Source: Aculops lycopersici
Taxonomy: Eukaryota > Arthropoda > Arachnida > Trombidiformes > Eriophyidae
Length of the DNA: 64,000 nucleotides
Reading direction: 5' to 3'
Assembly: GCA_015350385.1 (NCBI GenBank)
Contig: WNKI01000001.1
Location: forward strand, 10,851,302-10,915,301
The notes beneath the pieces were generated by a model, which was not told where the DNA came from, made no database searches, and was given only the letters and a program-made list of their open reading frames with translations. Both the position numbers and the translations under genes were made by a program. Below, piece after piece: positions 13,801 to 27,100 of this stretch (position 1 is the first letter of the stretch; every line of letters begins with the position of its first letter).

Positions 13801-15155
13801 CGCTTTTGCAATTCGAGCCACTGGCCGCGACAATTTGCATTCCCAATTCCATGCAACAAATTAGAGAGTTCTAAAAGCTGAGGATGCAAGATTAGTGCTT
13901 GCATCTGGCGCCACAAACACCGACTCTAAAGAGTAGAGAAAATTACATATAACTCTAATCTAAACTTTAGTCTTTGGTCTTTAGTCGCAGAGCAATTGGT
14001 TTTGCAATCGGTCTTGCCAAGCCAAGCCGAAAGTAGCAATATGATATATATTTATTCTCCTCTTTCTAAAATTTTGTTTTCCCCTTTGCAAAATCCATCT
14101 TCTCGCAGCTAGCCTCCAAAACTTTATCTCGGACAGCGAGTCGATGAATTATATCCGCTCAGCATTCGAACCAGCCAATAGCGTGACTGTTCAAAACTTG
14201 AACTGCTCATTTCGAGCAACCAAGTGAGCAAACGGATAGCAAAGAGAGGCGCTTGCAAGTCGGAAATGAGCGCTACATCCTCATTTATGGCAATGAAATG
14301 AACTTGAGATTGCTTAACGCTGGCATCATGCAAAGTCGCTGTCCATTTGCGCTAACGGTCACCAGCTCGCTTCGTTGGTTGGTTTAGCCGTTTAAACGCT
14401 TGCCTCTCTCTCTCTCTCTCTCTTTCTCTGAGGCTTGCTTCTCTATTCTAGCCACTAGTTTGCTTTGAGTTTGCTCTAGCCAGTCGATTGCAAAATTTGA
14501 CTACCGCTTGCTTTCATCTCGTCGGCGCGGGAGCAACCGATAGACTCGTCACTTATCAAATGATATCAATTTTTCACGCCAACTCGCTGCCCAGCTGAAA
14601 TGAAGCCAAAATAAGCCCACTCGAGCTTCCATTGACACTAGGGGCGAGACACGGCACAAACTTTCGGCCCATAACTCACTCGGCGGAATTTGAGCTGGCC
14701 GAATCCAATCGACGGGCTAACAAGAGAGCGCGGCGGCAAACTTGTACTTGATATGAGTTGAAGAGAGCAGTCGGCTGCTTCAACCGGAAGTAGGCGGCTG
14801 GTAGTGGAAATGTTCTGTCACACTTTCGTTTTGGCTGCAGAGTTTGCTATACAAGATTTGCAACGCGAGATCTCCTCTCCTGCTCATGCTCTCGCTCTTG
14901 TATGGCCCGTCAGCCAGCCGGCCAACTTGACTACCGAGTTGGTCTTGTTGGCCGGCGAAAAGAGAGAGGCTGACTTTGAACAGCACACAAGCAAGCAAGA
15001 GAGAGAGAGAGAGAGAGAGAGTGAGATGCTACGAAAGTCCAGCAATCGAGGCGCAAATAAGCCAATAGCAACTTCTCGCTCAACTCCATAGTTTCAACTT
15101 CCGGCTTCTAGCTCATTGCTGATTCAGCTCTCGTCGCTTTCCGAGGAAACTTTTG

Positions 15156-15188
<33 letters not shown>

Positions 15189-18100
15189 CGACGAAACTCT
15201 CTCGGCACAAAGTCGTCGGCATGTCGGCAAAGAGAAGATGGTCGATGGAAACGCTGGACAACTGGAAAACACGTTGCTTGTCTCCAACTGACTCTCAACA
15301 TTTCCCCTCGACATCTAGCTGCGGCTTTCAAATGTGGTAACGCCAACAACCAAGACAGCCAGTTGACACTCCTTCCTCGAGCTTGTGTCCAACTGTCAGC
15401 CCGCCTACCGCTGTCATCTTTGTAGCGTTGGTTCGCGTTGCTACAATCTCCTTTGCCGCCGCTGCTACTGGACTCAATGGAAAAATGTCGATGACGAGAG
15501 CTCATGGCAAAAAGTGTATCGCTTCGTCTTGGTTTCGCCGATTCGAACAACAAAAACGAAGAAGAAGGCCCAAATGACCGACCAGTGTGTTGGCTGCAAT
15601 GAAAGGGAAAAGCGCTTCCGTTGCCCCAAAGTAAAAGTGGAGAGTCGAATGGAAGGGGCGACTCATTTGTAGGCCATTACTGTGGCCTCTCCCCGCTGTC
15701 TCTCCAATGGAAAGCGCCACGAAGCAAACACAACTTTTTTCCTTGCAACTCAAAGATAGAGAAAGATAGGGAGCAAACTACACAGCCGAGCTCGCAATTC
15801 GATGTGTCATCTTGGCAAGCGAGTCGCTGGCAAACTTGGCCAGCTTTCTCTCCTCTCGCTCCCATTCGCCAGCAGAACGGCCACGACCAAGCGAGTGAGC
15901 AAACATCTCTACTCGACTTGACTCATCTTGTCGCCCTCGTGGCAATGTGAGCGCCGCCAATTGGGCCACTCAAATTTGCACTCTTGTTGTTGCGGTGGCG
16001 ACGGTGCCGGCCACCGAAGCCAGCGGAGGCCAAAGGCATTGCTGCTGTCAGCGGCGACACTAGCGAAATTGGCGCCACTTAGCACTGGTCCTCTTACCAA
16101 CGCTATCGCCGACAAAGTTGCAGCAACAACCACAAACAACACAAACAAGTGCTGGCCGACCGACCAGCCACTTGATTTCGCATTTCTCCGAACAAGTGTC
16201 GGCGTTAATAGTGAGTGAAGCAAAGTAGCACTATTCAACGATAAAACTTGAACACGACAAAAACCATCACCACCACCACGACATCGTCGATGACCACAAA
16301 AAGCCGACTGACTGGCTCGCCGCTTGACACTTGGCCGCTTAAAAGCACTTGCCAGTGCAAGTGACACACAAAGGCTCGAGCACAACAAACAAGTCAATTG
16401 ATCAATCAATCCTTCAATCGACGAGCACGGCTTCCGCTCGAGACCGCAAGTTGGAAAGAGTCTAACGCCCCTCTTAGCTCTCACACCCACCAACCATGAG
16501 TTGAGCAACGATATAACGATCTCGGTGTCTGCTGGCTAGATCCTTGCTCGCCAGGTGGCGGCGAGCTGGCGACGGAAGCAGCGGCTTGTTTCGTAAGAGC
16601 CCCTAACGCAAGCTAAATGCAAGCTTGTCATGTGTGTGTGTAATTGTGCGCGCGCCGGTCGCGCGCATCGCACGCACATGGTCATCAATCGGCCGATTGA
16701 TGGTCGACGTCGAGTTATATACGAGTCAAAGGTAAAATTGGAGTTGAAGCTGAAGTTGGACAGCCAAGGAAGCCTTGCGGCCAAAGTGGCCACTTCAGTT
16801 CTTAGTCGAGCGCCTCGGCCCGCCGCCAACCTATAAGGACAACTGGTTTTGCGATGCACTTCCGGTAGCGAGCGTTACGAGATCGGCAGGTGAGTGCTTG
16901 ACAGCAACGATGCCGGCGTGAGTTGTTGCGGCGCTACAACTTTCGGCTATTGCGGCCAGCGACCAGTGATTTTAACTTGCGCTCTAATTCCACAACAACT
17001 CATTTTGTCCATCTCCTCCTCCTCCTTCTCCTTCTCCTTAAACTAGATGAGATAAGATGAGTTCAGTTTAGTTAAGTGGCAACATTGGCCAGGTATCTCA
17101 GCCAACTCAACCGCCAAGAAGTGGTGGGTGCTTCAGGTGTAATCTATTCTTCCTCTTGTCAGTTTCATTTTCAGTCAGGCAGGCGAGCAGGCGACTTACC
17201 TGGAAGCTTGCTCCTTTTCAAAAGGTAAAATGGCCACTTAGCTGGTAAAAGTGTTCAACTAAAACCAAATCACTCTCAACAGATGGTCCTCTACACTATC
17301 TATTTGCTCTCGAATTTTATAATCGTCACCTTCAACGCGAAACACTCGCTCACTCGCACATTGACGCAGCCAATTGGAAGGTTTTAATTTGACCAGGCTA
17401 ACCGGAAGTAGGCAACAACTCGATGACGCATGATGCTTGCCTCGCTTTAGCTGACGATGGGCGTAGCACTATGGCGCCTTTGATGGACGTAAACTCACCT
17501 GAGGAGGGGCGTGCCGGACGGGTAGCAAGTTCTCGCCAACCATGGAGCAATCACCGCCGAGCACTAACCGCTTCGATTGGCCAGCCGAGTGCAGTTGGCA
17601 ATCAATTATATATATATATATCACTGGCTTTTAGATTGTACCTTTCGATTTTGGGCGCCTCTCCTTCCTGGTCTCGAGTTGACCATCGAGTTGGCGAGCT
17701 CGTCGCACTGACTCTCGTTGCCTGGAGCCGCCCCCACCCTACAACTCCGGCCACAAGATCTGCTCAATCTGGTCTCGCTTGGCCCTAGGCCAGTAGTTAG
17801 TCAGTGAGCTAGCGATGAGCTGCACACCCAGCGACTATACTAGAGAGACGACACCAAGCGACTGAAAAACACTAAGACGATGATTGCGAAACCTCTTCGT
17901 ATCGTCGGTTTGCGTTGCAAGGAAGCAGCGCTCAATTTGGCGCCGCTAATTTGACGGTACCACGAAGACTTCGACCAGTCACTTTGTAGCAATCGAGGAA
18001 GGGGGCAAGCAAATTCCCCCCCCCGTTCCCAACTAGCCGAGCCTCATGTGTGCATCTTAGTTGCAACAGTAGTGGCAGCGGCGCCACAAGTACAACTCTT

Positions 18101-21100
18101 CACTTGCATCAAAGCAAAAGTGTCTCGGCGCTGATAACAGCAGTAGCGGTGGCTGCGTCATTAGCGACTTGTGGTTCCAAGTCTCTTCGGCTCGAGTCCT
18201 ACTTTCGTTAGTCGGCTGTCCTCGTTACGTTGTAGAGATTTGCCCCACCAAGAAACGAGGAGGACGATCAAATTTCCCGCCGATGGACTAGCCGGCCAAC
18301 TGAGCAATGCGAATTGGGTAGCGAGGGAGAGAGACAACATGATACCATTCAATTTAATCCTCTTTGGACGTGAGGAGTAGCAAGGTGGGTGGCCGCCTAC
18401 GGTGCGTGTCAACAAACACGCCGAGCGGCCAGTTTGTGTGTGTGAGACAGGGAGAGAGGCAGAGAGAGAGAGAGAAACTGTGTAAGATTTAGATGGAGGG
18501 CAAATTGCTTGCGGGTTTGCCGCAAGATACACGATGACTCCATCAAAGACCAAGAAGCTAGTCGCAACTTCTATCGCAATTTGTGTGACTAGCTGGCCGA
18601 GATGACGATGAGATGGCTAGATAGTGGCACACAAGAGAGGAGAAGAAAAGGAAAGTGGCAGTGTTCATTGGGCGCCTAGCGACTTGTCGCTAGGTACTCG
18701 CGCTGAAGAGCCACGCACAGATTAGCTTATTCATGAGCTAAGGCAGCCGGGCGAACGAAAAGACATTTGGATGGTCCAGTTGGCGGCGCTGAGTTAAGTT
18801 TGCACTATTGCTACGATGGAATGGAGCAGCTACATTTGCCCCCAAGATACAACAACAAAATCAGCAGTTGTAGTCCCAGTAGTGGCGAGAACAACAGTTA
18901 CGACAACCACCAGACGACGAAAGCATCATCACCAACTTTGCTCGCGCTACCTAATCACTACACTCGCCGAGATAATCTCATGCAGAGCGAAACAAGTGGT
19001 TGATGCCTGAGCTCGCCCTTAGGCTCGTACTTGTCCTGCCACTTCCTGTTGACGCCAAACTGGAGCTCCAGCCCCCAACTCGGGCGTCCTTAGCACTCGT
19101 CGTCGTCGTCGGCGGCTCGTTTCTTCGACCACTAAAAACGATACTTTTTTACCTAAGCAACTAACTAACAAGCCAGCTGGCTAACTGGTGACCAAACAAG
19201 CTGACTACGTCACTCTCGCTTGTCGTCTGTGGCGGCTGCGGCGGCCGACTTAGGGCAAAACAATTTATAATGAATGCAAAACTCTTGCAAGAAAATTCTC
19301 TTGCGCAAAACCAAATCACATTCTGAAAGGAAGGAAATTCATTTGATCCGCCAGTTTAGCTCCTCAGCTTCAACCACTTGCTGCCAATCGGTGGCCTTAA
19401 TTCCTCGCTCGCTAGCTCGCTCTTTCAACTGCCCGACAGATAGGAAAGATTGCTCGGCGGAGGACCAAGTGAAAAGCAAACTCAATGACAACGATCACTA
19501 CGAATAGACGCTAATAGACACGCTGGCACTGAAGCCAGAGTTGATGGCCAGCGGCAAGGGCAAACGAGCAAACAAGATTCCAGATCCTCTTTGGTCTTGT
19601 GGCAACGAGGGCGACGTCAGCGCCGCCATCGTAGCGATTCGCGAGAGTGTAATTTGCGCTCGTTTTAGTGTGTAAGCTGGTAGCACAAATACCAGAGGAT
19701 CGGATCGCTTTTCGGTCACTTCGGTGGGCATACAGCTGGCGTTGTGGCCACGACAACCGATTCGTTAGAACTAAACTTCCAGCCGAAACTCGAGCCTCCT
19801 TTTACTCTTGCGTCGCGGCGGCAGCCGCGGGGAGGAGCAAAACACGCGCTCTAGGCGAGAGGTTCAAAGCAACGTTGCCGCCGCCGCCGACTCGTGGGCT
19901 CAGGATTCGAGTCGGCGGCTGGCTGGCAAGCTAGCTAGCCAGCCAGCGCTAGGCAAGCGTGCGCTTCCGGCTCCTTGAGTTGCGCGGAGCCGGCGCAAGG
20001 AGAAGAGTACGCGCGGCGCTTGAGAAAGCTGCCCGAGCTCCTTAATGGCCGCGGATAATGATGTTAATGATAATAAATTGTGATTAGTGTGTCCCATTCA
20101 CTCATTCATTTGGCATTTCGGTCGCCTTGCTCCTCTCTTGCTCTCTCTCTCTCTCTCNNNNNNNNNNNNNNNNNNNNNNNNNNNNNNNNNNNNNNNNNNN
20201 NNNNNNNNNNNNNNNNNNNNNNNNNNNNNNNNNNNNNNNNNNNNNNNNNNNNNNNNNNNNNNNNNNNNNNNNNNNNNNNNNNNNNNNNNNNNNNNNNNNN
20301 NNNNNNNNNNNNNNNNNNNNNNNNNNNNNNNNNNNNNNNNNNNNNNNNNNNNNNNNNNNNNNNNNNNNNNNNNNNNNNNNNNNNNNNNNNNNNNNNNNNN
20401 NNNNNNNNNNNNNNNNNNNNNNNNNNNNNNNNNNNNNNNNNNNNNNNNNNNNNNNNNNNNNNNNNNNNNNNNNNNNNNNNNNNNNNNNNNNNNNNNNNNN
20501 NNNNNNNNNNNNNNNNNNNNNNNNNNNNNNNNNNNNNNNNNNTCTCTCGACTTCCTCGTTGCTTTCTCATTGCGTCCCGTTGCATGGCCATGTCTTCCTT
20601 GCTCCAGACCAAACTAAACCGCCACTCGGCTAGTTTTGTTTCCTTTCCCTTCGTTTCGTCTCGCTTGGTTCCATTTGCTCTCGTTCTATCTTCTGAGCAG
20701 AAGTAAAGTTTCTCCTCTCTCGTTCAACTGGGCAACTTGTAAGCTTCAGTCGTCGTAGTTGCATTGCATTCCCTTCCCTTCCTTCGTTCAGAGGTTCTTG
20801 TGGTCATCGTTCTGCAAAGTGAATGCGGCCATTGGTTTTGACGCCAACTACTTTTGGTTCACGTTTTGGTTGCACAAAACGCTGGCTCACTTACTTACCA
20901 GAGTCTTGCGTTAGATACGAGCCTCCTTCGGCTTATTCTAGCCGCTAAGGAGTTTATATGCAATAACCTCAAGTGGCCGAGCGAAGGACCTGGCCAGCAA
21001 CTGGACACAAACTACCCAATTTAGCCGCTGCCGCCAATGCGAGTGCCATGCCAATAGTTGCAAGTTGCAACCACACAAACTGGCCACAGTTCTGCCTATT

Positions 21101-24100
21101 TGTTCAGCCGCTCGGTCCAACGCTCGCGCCCTGTTGGCCGCCTAGCGCCAAAGCAGCGCCGCGCTTCCTTTGCGGCAACCCAAGCGAAATCTCGCTAATG
21201 CTTCCGGTCGACGCTCGTTTGCCCTATTCGCTAGCTAGGCTAGCTCACTCGCAGTTCAGGCTCAAAGCAGCAAGCAAGTGGTTGGTGGTGGTGCAAGGGC
21301 GAAACTAAAAAACGGAGAAAGACCACTAACGAGCGTCTCTTCTTTTCGTCGGACTTGGTCTCCTCTGGCGACGGCGAGAGGGTAGCGACCGCACACTGCG
21401 ATTATCTCAATGAGCGGAAGAAAACTTGCTTGTACTGCGCAATGAAAGAGATTCGAGCTGAAGGAGTGTAGTACAAGGTAACTAGCAGGGCCGCGGTGGT
21501 CGCCACCAGGAAGCGACAATAGCTAAAGCAATAGTGAGACAGACAGAGAGAGCAGCCTTAGCTATTATGGCAACTTGCGTGCTGCTTTCCCGTTGAGATT
21601 CAATGCAAGCGAGTGGGAGTCTGTGAGTGTTAGTTGGTTCTGTACCGACACAAGCAAACTACCAGCTGGTCGCTGCCATGGAGTAGACCTCAACACAGAA
21701 GCATCAGACAAAACGAACCAAACCAGAGCTCGCTGCCCGGAATACAATAGACGCACTAAGAGTCTACCGCGAGCTCACCAGTCGCTAGCTACCAGAAACC
21801 GCAACTGCCGCTGACAATGAGCCGATCTTCACAACGACCCACAATCTCGCCGCCCACTAAAACCGTCGAGTGCTTTTCATTTACTTTGCTCTCTCTCTCT
21901 CTCACAGACTTTCGGCTTCTGGTCTCAGCGTCTGGTTTAAACGCAACGTGACGGCCGCTGACTCGATAAAAACTAAAGGAGAAAAAACAATGCCTCCAAA
22001 AGCGCCATCGCCGCCCCTAAGAGTTTTTCGGCCAGCCTACTGCTGCGAAATGCGGTCGCCTTTGATACTACTGCTGCGCTCAGCTATTTCGTCGTGCAAC
22101 TGGCTGGCCGCTTCAGGAACTGCGATCGGCCAGTTCACAAACAGTTTTTACTTCAAGGCGACGACGGCGGCAAACTGATTTTAAAGCGGCCCTCTTTTCG
22201 GGTCGCTAGGCGCGAGCGACCCTATGCGCCGCAGGATCTGCTCAGTATGTGCAAGTGGGTGAGTAAGTGAATGAGTGGATGAGTGAATGAGTGAGTTAGC
22301 AGGGGATTTTCAGCGCTTTGTGCGTGCGCGCTGGCCTTGGTTTTTTGCGCAATTTACTGCAAGCGCTCAACGGTAACCGGGGCCAGTTGCGCGCACACAA
22401 AACACAACACGCCGCTGGCAGACCTTGCGGACACGTATGCTGAATGCGTGCAGATGGCCGGCGACTCCAATGGTGCCAATGGTGAAGCCGAAAGATCTAA
22501 ATAACCACCGAGACTTGCCACAACTCACCGACCATTTCCGGTCTAGACAACTAAATTCAACCACCGCCGACATTTGCTCTTACCGGGTTTAGTCTCTCTG
22601 TGTATGTGAGAAAAATGCGCCTTCCAACTAACGCAAATCTCGCACTGAGAAGCTTCCTTTCTTCTGATCGTCCCGTCAGCTTCCGTCTGCCGGCGGCTTA
22701 GAATTTTCTAGCCTCTTTTTGTGTGCCTCTTCTTTTCGACTCCTGGACTTGGGGAAACGGAGGAAGCTAGAGTTACGTCGCAAGTCGGGAGGTTGGCAAA
22801 CTCCCGTGTAGTTGTGGTCGCTGTTCCCGGGTGGTTTTCAGTGGTTGGCATGCCGGTCGAGTCCTCGTTGTCGTTGTCATCGTCCGGGAAAAAAGGACGA
22901 AGTAGACAAGACTAAGTCCGAGACTAAATTTTGCTGTACGATAACTAAGCCGCCAGTTTTCTCTCCAACTGTCGCTTCAATCTTCTCGTCTCTCTCCCTC
23001 TCTTTCTCCTTTAGCCCAGAGGCCAAAAGTTATCGCCGGAAATCAAGATTATTATTACTTTTGTTGCGACAAACACATAGACATAATACAGCGCGCACAC
23101 ACACACAAGCACACAACCACTGGCCGCTTGGGGACGGCGACAACTTGCGAGTTGTTCTCGTCGACTTGGTTGGCTAGGAGCTTGCGGTCCAAAGTTGGCT
23201 TTGTGTCAAGCTAGCTGGCTGGCCAACTAGCGAGTCGGCAAGCACAAGGACAAGTAGCAGTCTTAGTTGTCGTAGTTGAGTTTTCTATCCTAGATTCTGT
23301 CTTAGTTTCAGCCAAGTGGAGTTCTTTCATGATGATGATGACGTCTCTCTGGCCAACAGGAAGTTTCGGGCGAGCCAAGTGTCTTCTTGCCGCCAAAAGT
23401 CCAACATGGAAACTACCGAGGGCGCGAGGCTGGAGACAAATTTTGCCAAGATCTTCGCCTTGGACCTCGTCATTCATGTCGCTCGATTTATCCTCCGCAA
23501 TGTCGCCGCCAGTGCGGCAAGCAGAAAACTCGCCACCTCCCTCTCCCTCCGAAATCAACTCTTTTTACTCTCGCAAGCCAGCAAAGGGACTGATGGAAAC
23601 CACGAGACGACGACGACTTGTACTGCTACTGCTTCTCTCGGGTCTGAACTTGAGCAGTGAGTTTGGTGTGCTTTGCGTATGTATGTGTTTGTGTATCCAA
23701 GTTTAAGTCCCTCGATTTGTTTCGCTCTAATGGGCAACAAACGAAACGGATTTAGTCGCCGCTGCTGTTTTGACAAGCGAGCGAGCAAGTAAGAAAGATG
23801 ACGACTAAGCGACAGACTTGGGCGAGTTCCTCTCTAACACTAACTTGCCAGTTCGCTGGCCCCCAACTTTTGAGACAAAAACTACAACTTCTCGCTTGGC
23901 TAGCTAGCGGCGGGAGATTTCAGTGCTCGAAATCTGGAGAGTGCGAGAATATTGTACGCTTTTCGTTGCGGGACAAACGTAAGATGGTTGTACGATCATT
24001 TTATGATCGTACCAGTCGAGCTGAGCGAAAAAAATACATATATATATATATATATATATTCAAAAACTTACCTATTGGCGAGCTAGACGTCACAACACCA

Positions 24101-27100
24101 GCAGCAGGATCATCAGTCGATCCGCGACCAACTCTATGCTGCTGTTGCTGCCTCTGTCCTAGTGCCTCGTTATTCAGACGGATGGGATTTGGTTGGGCTG
24201 GAGCCAGGCGTTTGGCAATGAGTGTGTGAGAGTTTTTTGATGGGTGTTTGAGGTTAGTGTTAGTTTAATTTGGGCAAAGAAACAGAGAGCGCGAGCGAGT
24301 TGGCACTAAATTGAGCCCCCAGGTGAAGGCTTCGGCTTCCACTGGAGGAAAGGGAAGAATAAAGTCAGCTCGCCTCCAACGACGACTCTGCTGGCATCAA
24401 ATTGGCAAGCTCATTCAGTGGTGTGAGTTATAATGGTCGCCGGGTGGCATTTGTACGGCTCTCGACTTTACTTTAAATATATAAAAGGACGCGTGGCGCA
24501 ATGAGCCAGCCAGCCAACTAGGCAACAAGCGGTGGCTGTTCAGCTTCTCGAGAATTGACGACAACGGCGACCGAGTTGACTAGTTGTTTTGTGGCTGGCA
24601 CAGGATCATCTCATTCCTCTCAACTGTTTTGCCGAAAACTTTGTGGGCCGAGGGAGAGGAGGGAAGCAAGTGAGCGGGTTGGCGACAAAAGGGGCTTAGA
24701 GTGAGTGAGCTCGCAACGTGTTTTGTCTACGGGACATAGCGACATGGGCGCTCGCTGTTGCGCACCTCTCTAAGGTTAGAGCCGCTTGCGACAAACGCCG
24801 CACAAAGATGACAACCCGACAACTTGGCTTTCTGTCTTCAGCTCGGCTATTGTAGTAGTGGTATCGTTAGTTGTTTTTGCAGTTGCTGTTGCTGTCGCTG
24901 TCGCAATTGCATCTGTTTCGCTAACTTGCTACTGAAACTTTGCGCAAAACTTGGCCTCTTCGTTGCCAGTCCAAGCGACTCGAGCCCAATTTGACTTTGG
25001 TCTTTTGCAAAACTCGCTCTACGTCGTCACTGTAACCTCATCGTTCCGCGGTTGGCTCCTCTTCACTCGTCTCGATTCTCCAACTTGACGAAGCGGCGGC
25101 CTCTGTGACGAAACTTGGCCCAAGAGGAAGAAGAATGATTCTTTGCATGGGAAATGGCCGCAGCAAGAGGGCGTTTGCCATTTTGCTTGAGGTCAACTAA
25201 ACCGAACCGAACTGAACTAAACTAAACTAAACTTAAGTCAACTCTCAACATCTCATCTCGTCTCATCTCTATGCGCCTGTACCGAGTCCAGTCGGCGGCA
25301 GATGTCATATCACACGCTGGCGCCGGCTGGCCAGCTAGCTTGCCACTGGAATTGGGCAGCCAGCTGACGATCGGCTCTGTTTCTGTTGCTGCTTCTGGTT
25401 GTGGTCCCGTAATGCCACCATTCAATTCAGTTTGGCCCAAATCCTCAGCTATCCAGCTCAGTGGTCAAAATGTTGGCAAGAGAGAGTGGCGCTCGATCTG
25501 GTTTGGCTCTTTGGAGTTGGAGTCGATGCTTGCAACTTGGCGGTCGAGATTCGGGTTAAGCATCAGGGCAAAACTGACACCACACAATCCAAAGGCCAAT
25601 AAGTTGGTCTATAAGAATTACACATTGTTGCGACTCGCTCGCTGGTCGGTGGCTACTCTACTGCAACCACCGCCGCGGCCGGCCGCAGGAGCAGCAGCAT
25701 CAAGTCCAATGCTTGAAAAGCAGATAAATTAATGACAATTGACATATCAAATTCTGCTCTACAGAGGCAACACTGGCAACCACTGCAGCAACGACACGAC
25801 AACAGCAACATTTACAGTTAAACCCAAACTACACGCGCTGCTCATTGCTGCCCGTCGCTGTCCCCTGGTAGCGATCGGCCAGTCGGCTGCTGCCTGATAG
25901 CTCTTCTACGAGCAACCGTTTCCACTGTGTGAGTAGAGATGCTGATACCACTGCCACCGATGACGACCACGACGACAAAGATGGATTGAGTTGCCCAATT
26001 GGTTTGGTTTGGTTCGCTTGTCTGGCGTTCCGATGTTAGAGTAACCGTAGAGCTATCTGTTTGACTCAAACCAAAGCGAAAGCGCTGCATTTGGTAGCCG
26101 AAACTCGGGCGCCTCTGTGTGTTCAGTGGGGAAAGGGGGCGGAATTGGTGACCGCGCTGGAATTCCTGCAAACTGACTGGTTGTAACAAACAAGCAAGTG
26201 ACCGGCCAGCCTCATCCGCAAAATTCAGTCTGGTGTCTTGCAGCTCCACGTTGCACAAAGTCACTGGCTAGCTAGCTAGCCAACTGGCGAGCTTTGGTAG
26301 CGGTAGCGAAAATGCGATGACAACAACAGAATCAGTGGCCGAGAATTTCGAATTAAATTGAACCGAGAGTCTCGCAATTTTGCCGGATGCCCGAAGACTT
26401 TGCCCCTCGCCGACTTTACCACTGCCCCCTTTGCCGCCACTGCTACTGTGTTGGTCAAACTGCCGCCAACGACTGTTGTTGTCTTAGCAGCAGTAGCTCA
26501 CCAGCTAGCTTGTCGCTCTGCTAGTCAGCCAACCACCCAGCTAGCGGCTTTGGCGCGAAGATTCGCGGAGAGAATCTCGCTGCGCTAGCTCGGCGGCCCA
26601 CGATATTGGGGCCAAGCAAGGCGGCATCACTGCGATAGTAATAGCAGTGGTTGTGGTGGTGGTGGTTGTTGTTGTTGTAGTAGAAGTAGAAGTAGTGGCA
26701 GTGGTTGTCGTGGCGAAGCAAAGCGAGAAGGAGGCAAGTGAATTGGTGGCCTACTCGCGAGGCGAGGCGAGCAATGCAAGCGAGAGTTAGAGGGGCTGCC
26801 ATGGAGTGAACTGTAATGCCATTAATCTAAATTTGTTGTTCCTATCGCTCGCTTGCTAGCGATGCAACCGGAGAGCCAGAAACTTGCGCTGGTTTGCAGG
26901 GGCAACTGCTTGGCGTCAAACCGGCGGCCGCATAGAGGCGCGCATAGGGTCGCTCTGCTCTGCTTTCGTTACTCGTCTTATGCCGTCCCGTTCAGTTCGC
27001 CTCACAAGCGTAGCACATAAATGCACACAGAGGGGGGGGACGAGTCAATGAGATTTTTAGACGCCGCATCCCTCTACTATCCCTCCAGTAGTAAGTTAGT

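Larger units (their letters stand above)
7023..24071 (-). other. neto intron between exons 2 and 3 (about 17 kb, includes a gap)
   Basis: A long stretch without any recognisable gene. Many open frames of 60-200 codons on both strands are Ser/Arg/Ala-rich and show no domain. It contains (CT)n/(GA)n tracts, a 385-base run of N, ten of the CCGGAAGT sites, a 22-bp palindrome at 10506-10527 and hairpins at 18675-18694, 22200-22222 and 23990-24012. Confidence 0.6.

Noticed and set aside
15909..16508. Minus-strand open frame of 199 codons
   Set aside because: No domain, no homology recognised, composition like the surrounding intron, where long random frames are common on both strands.
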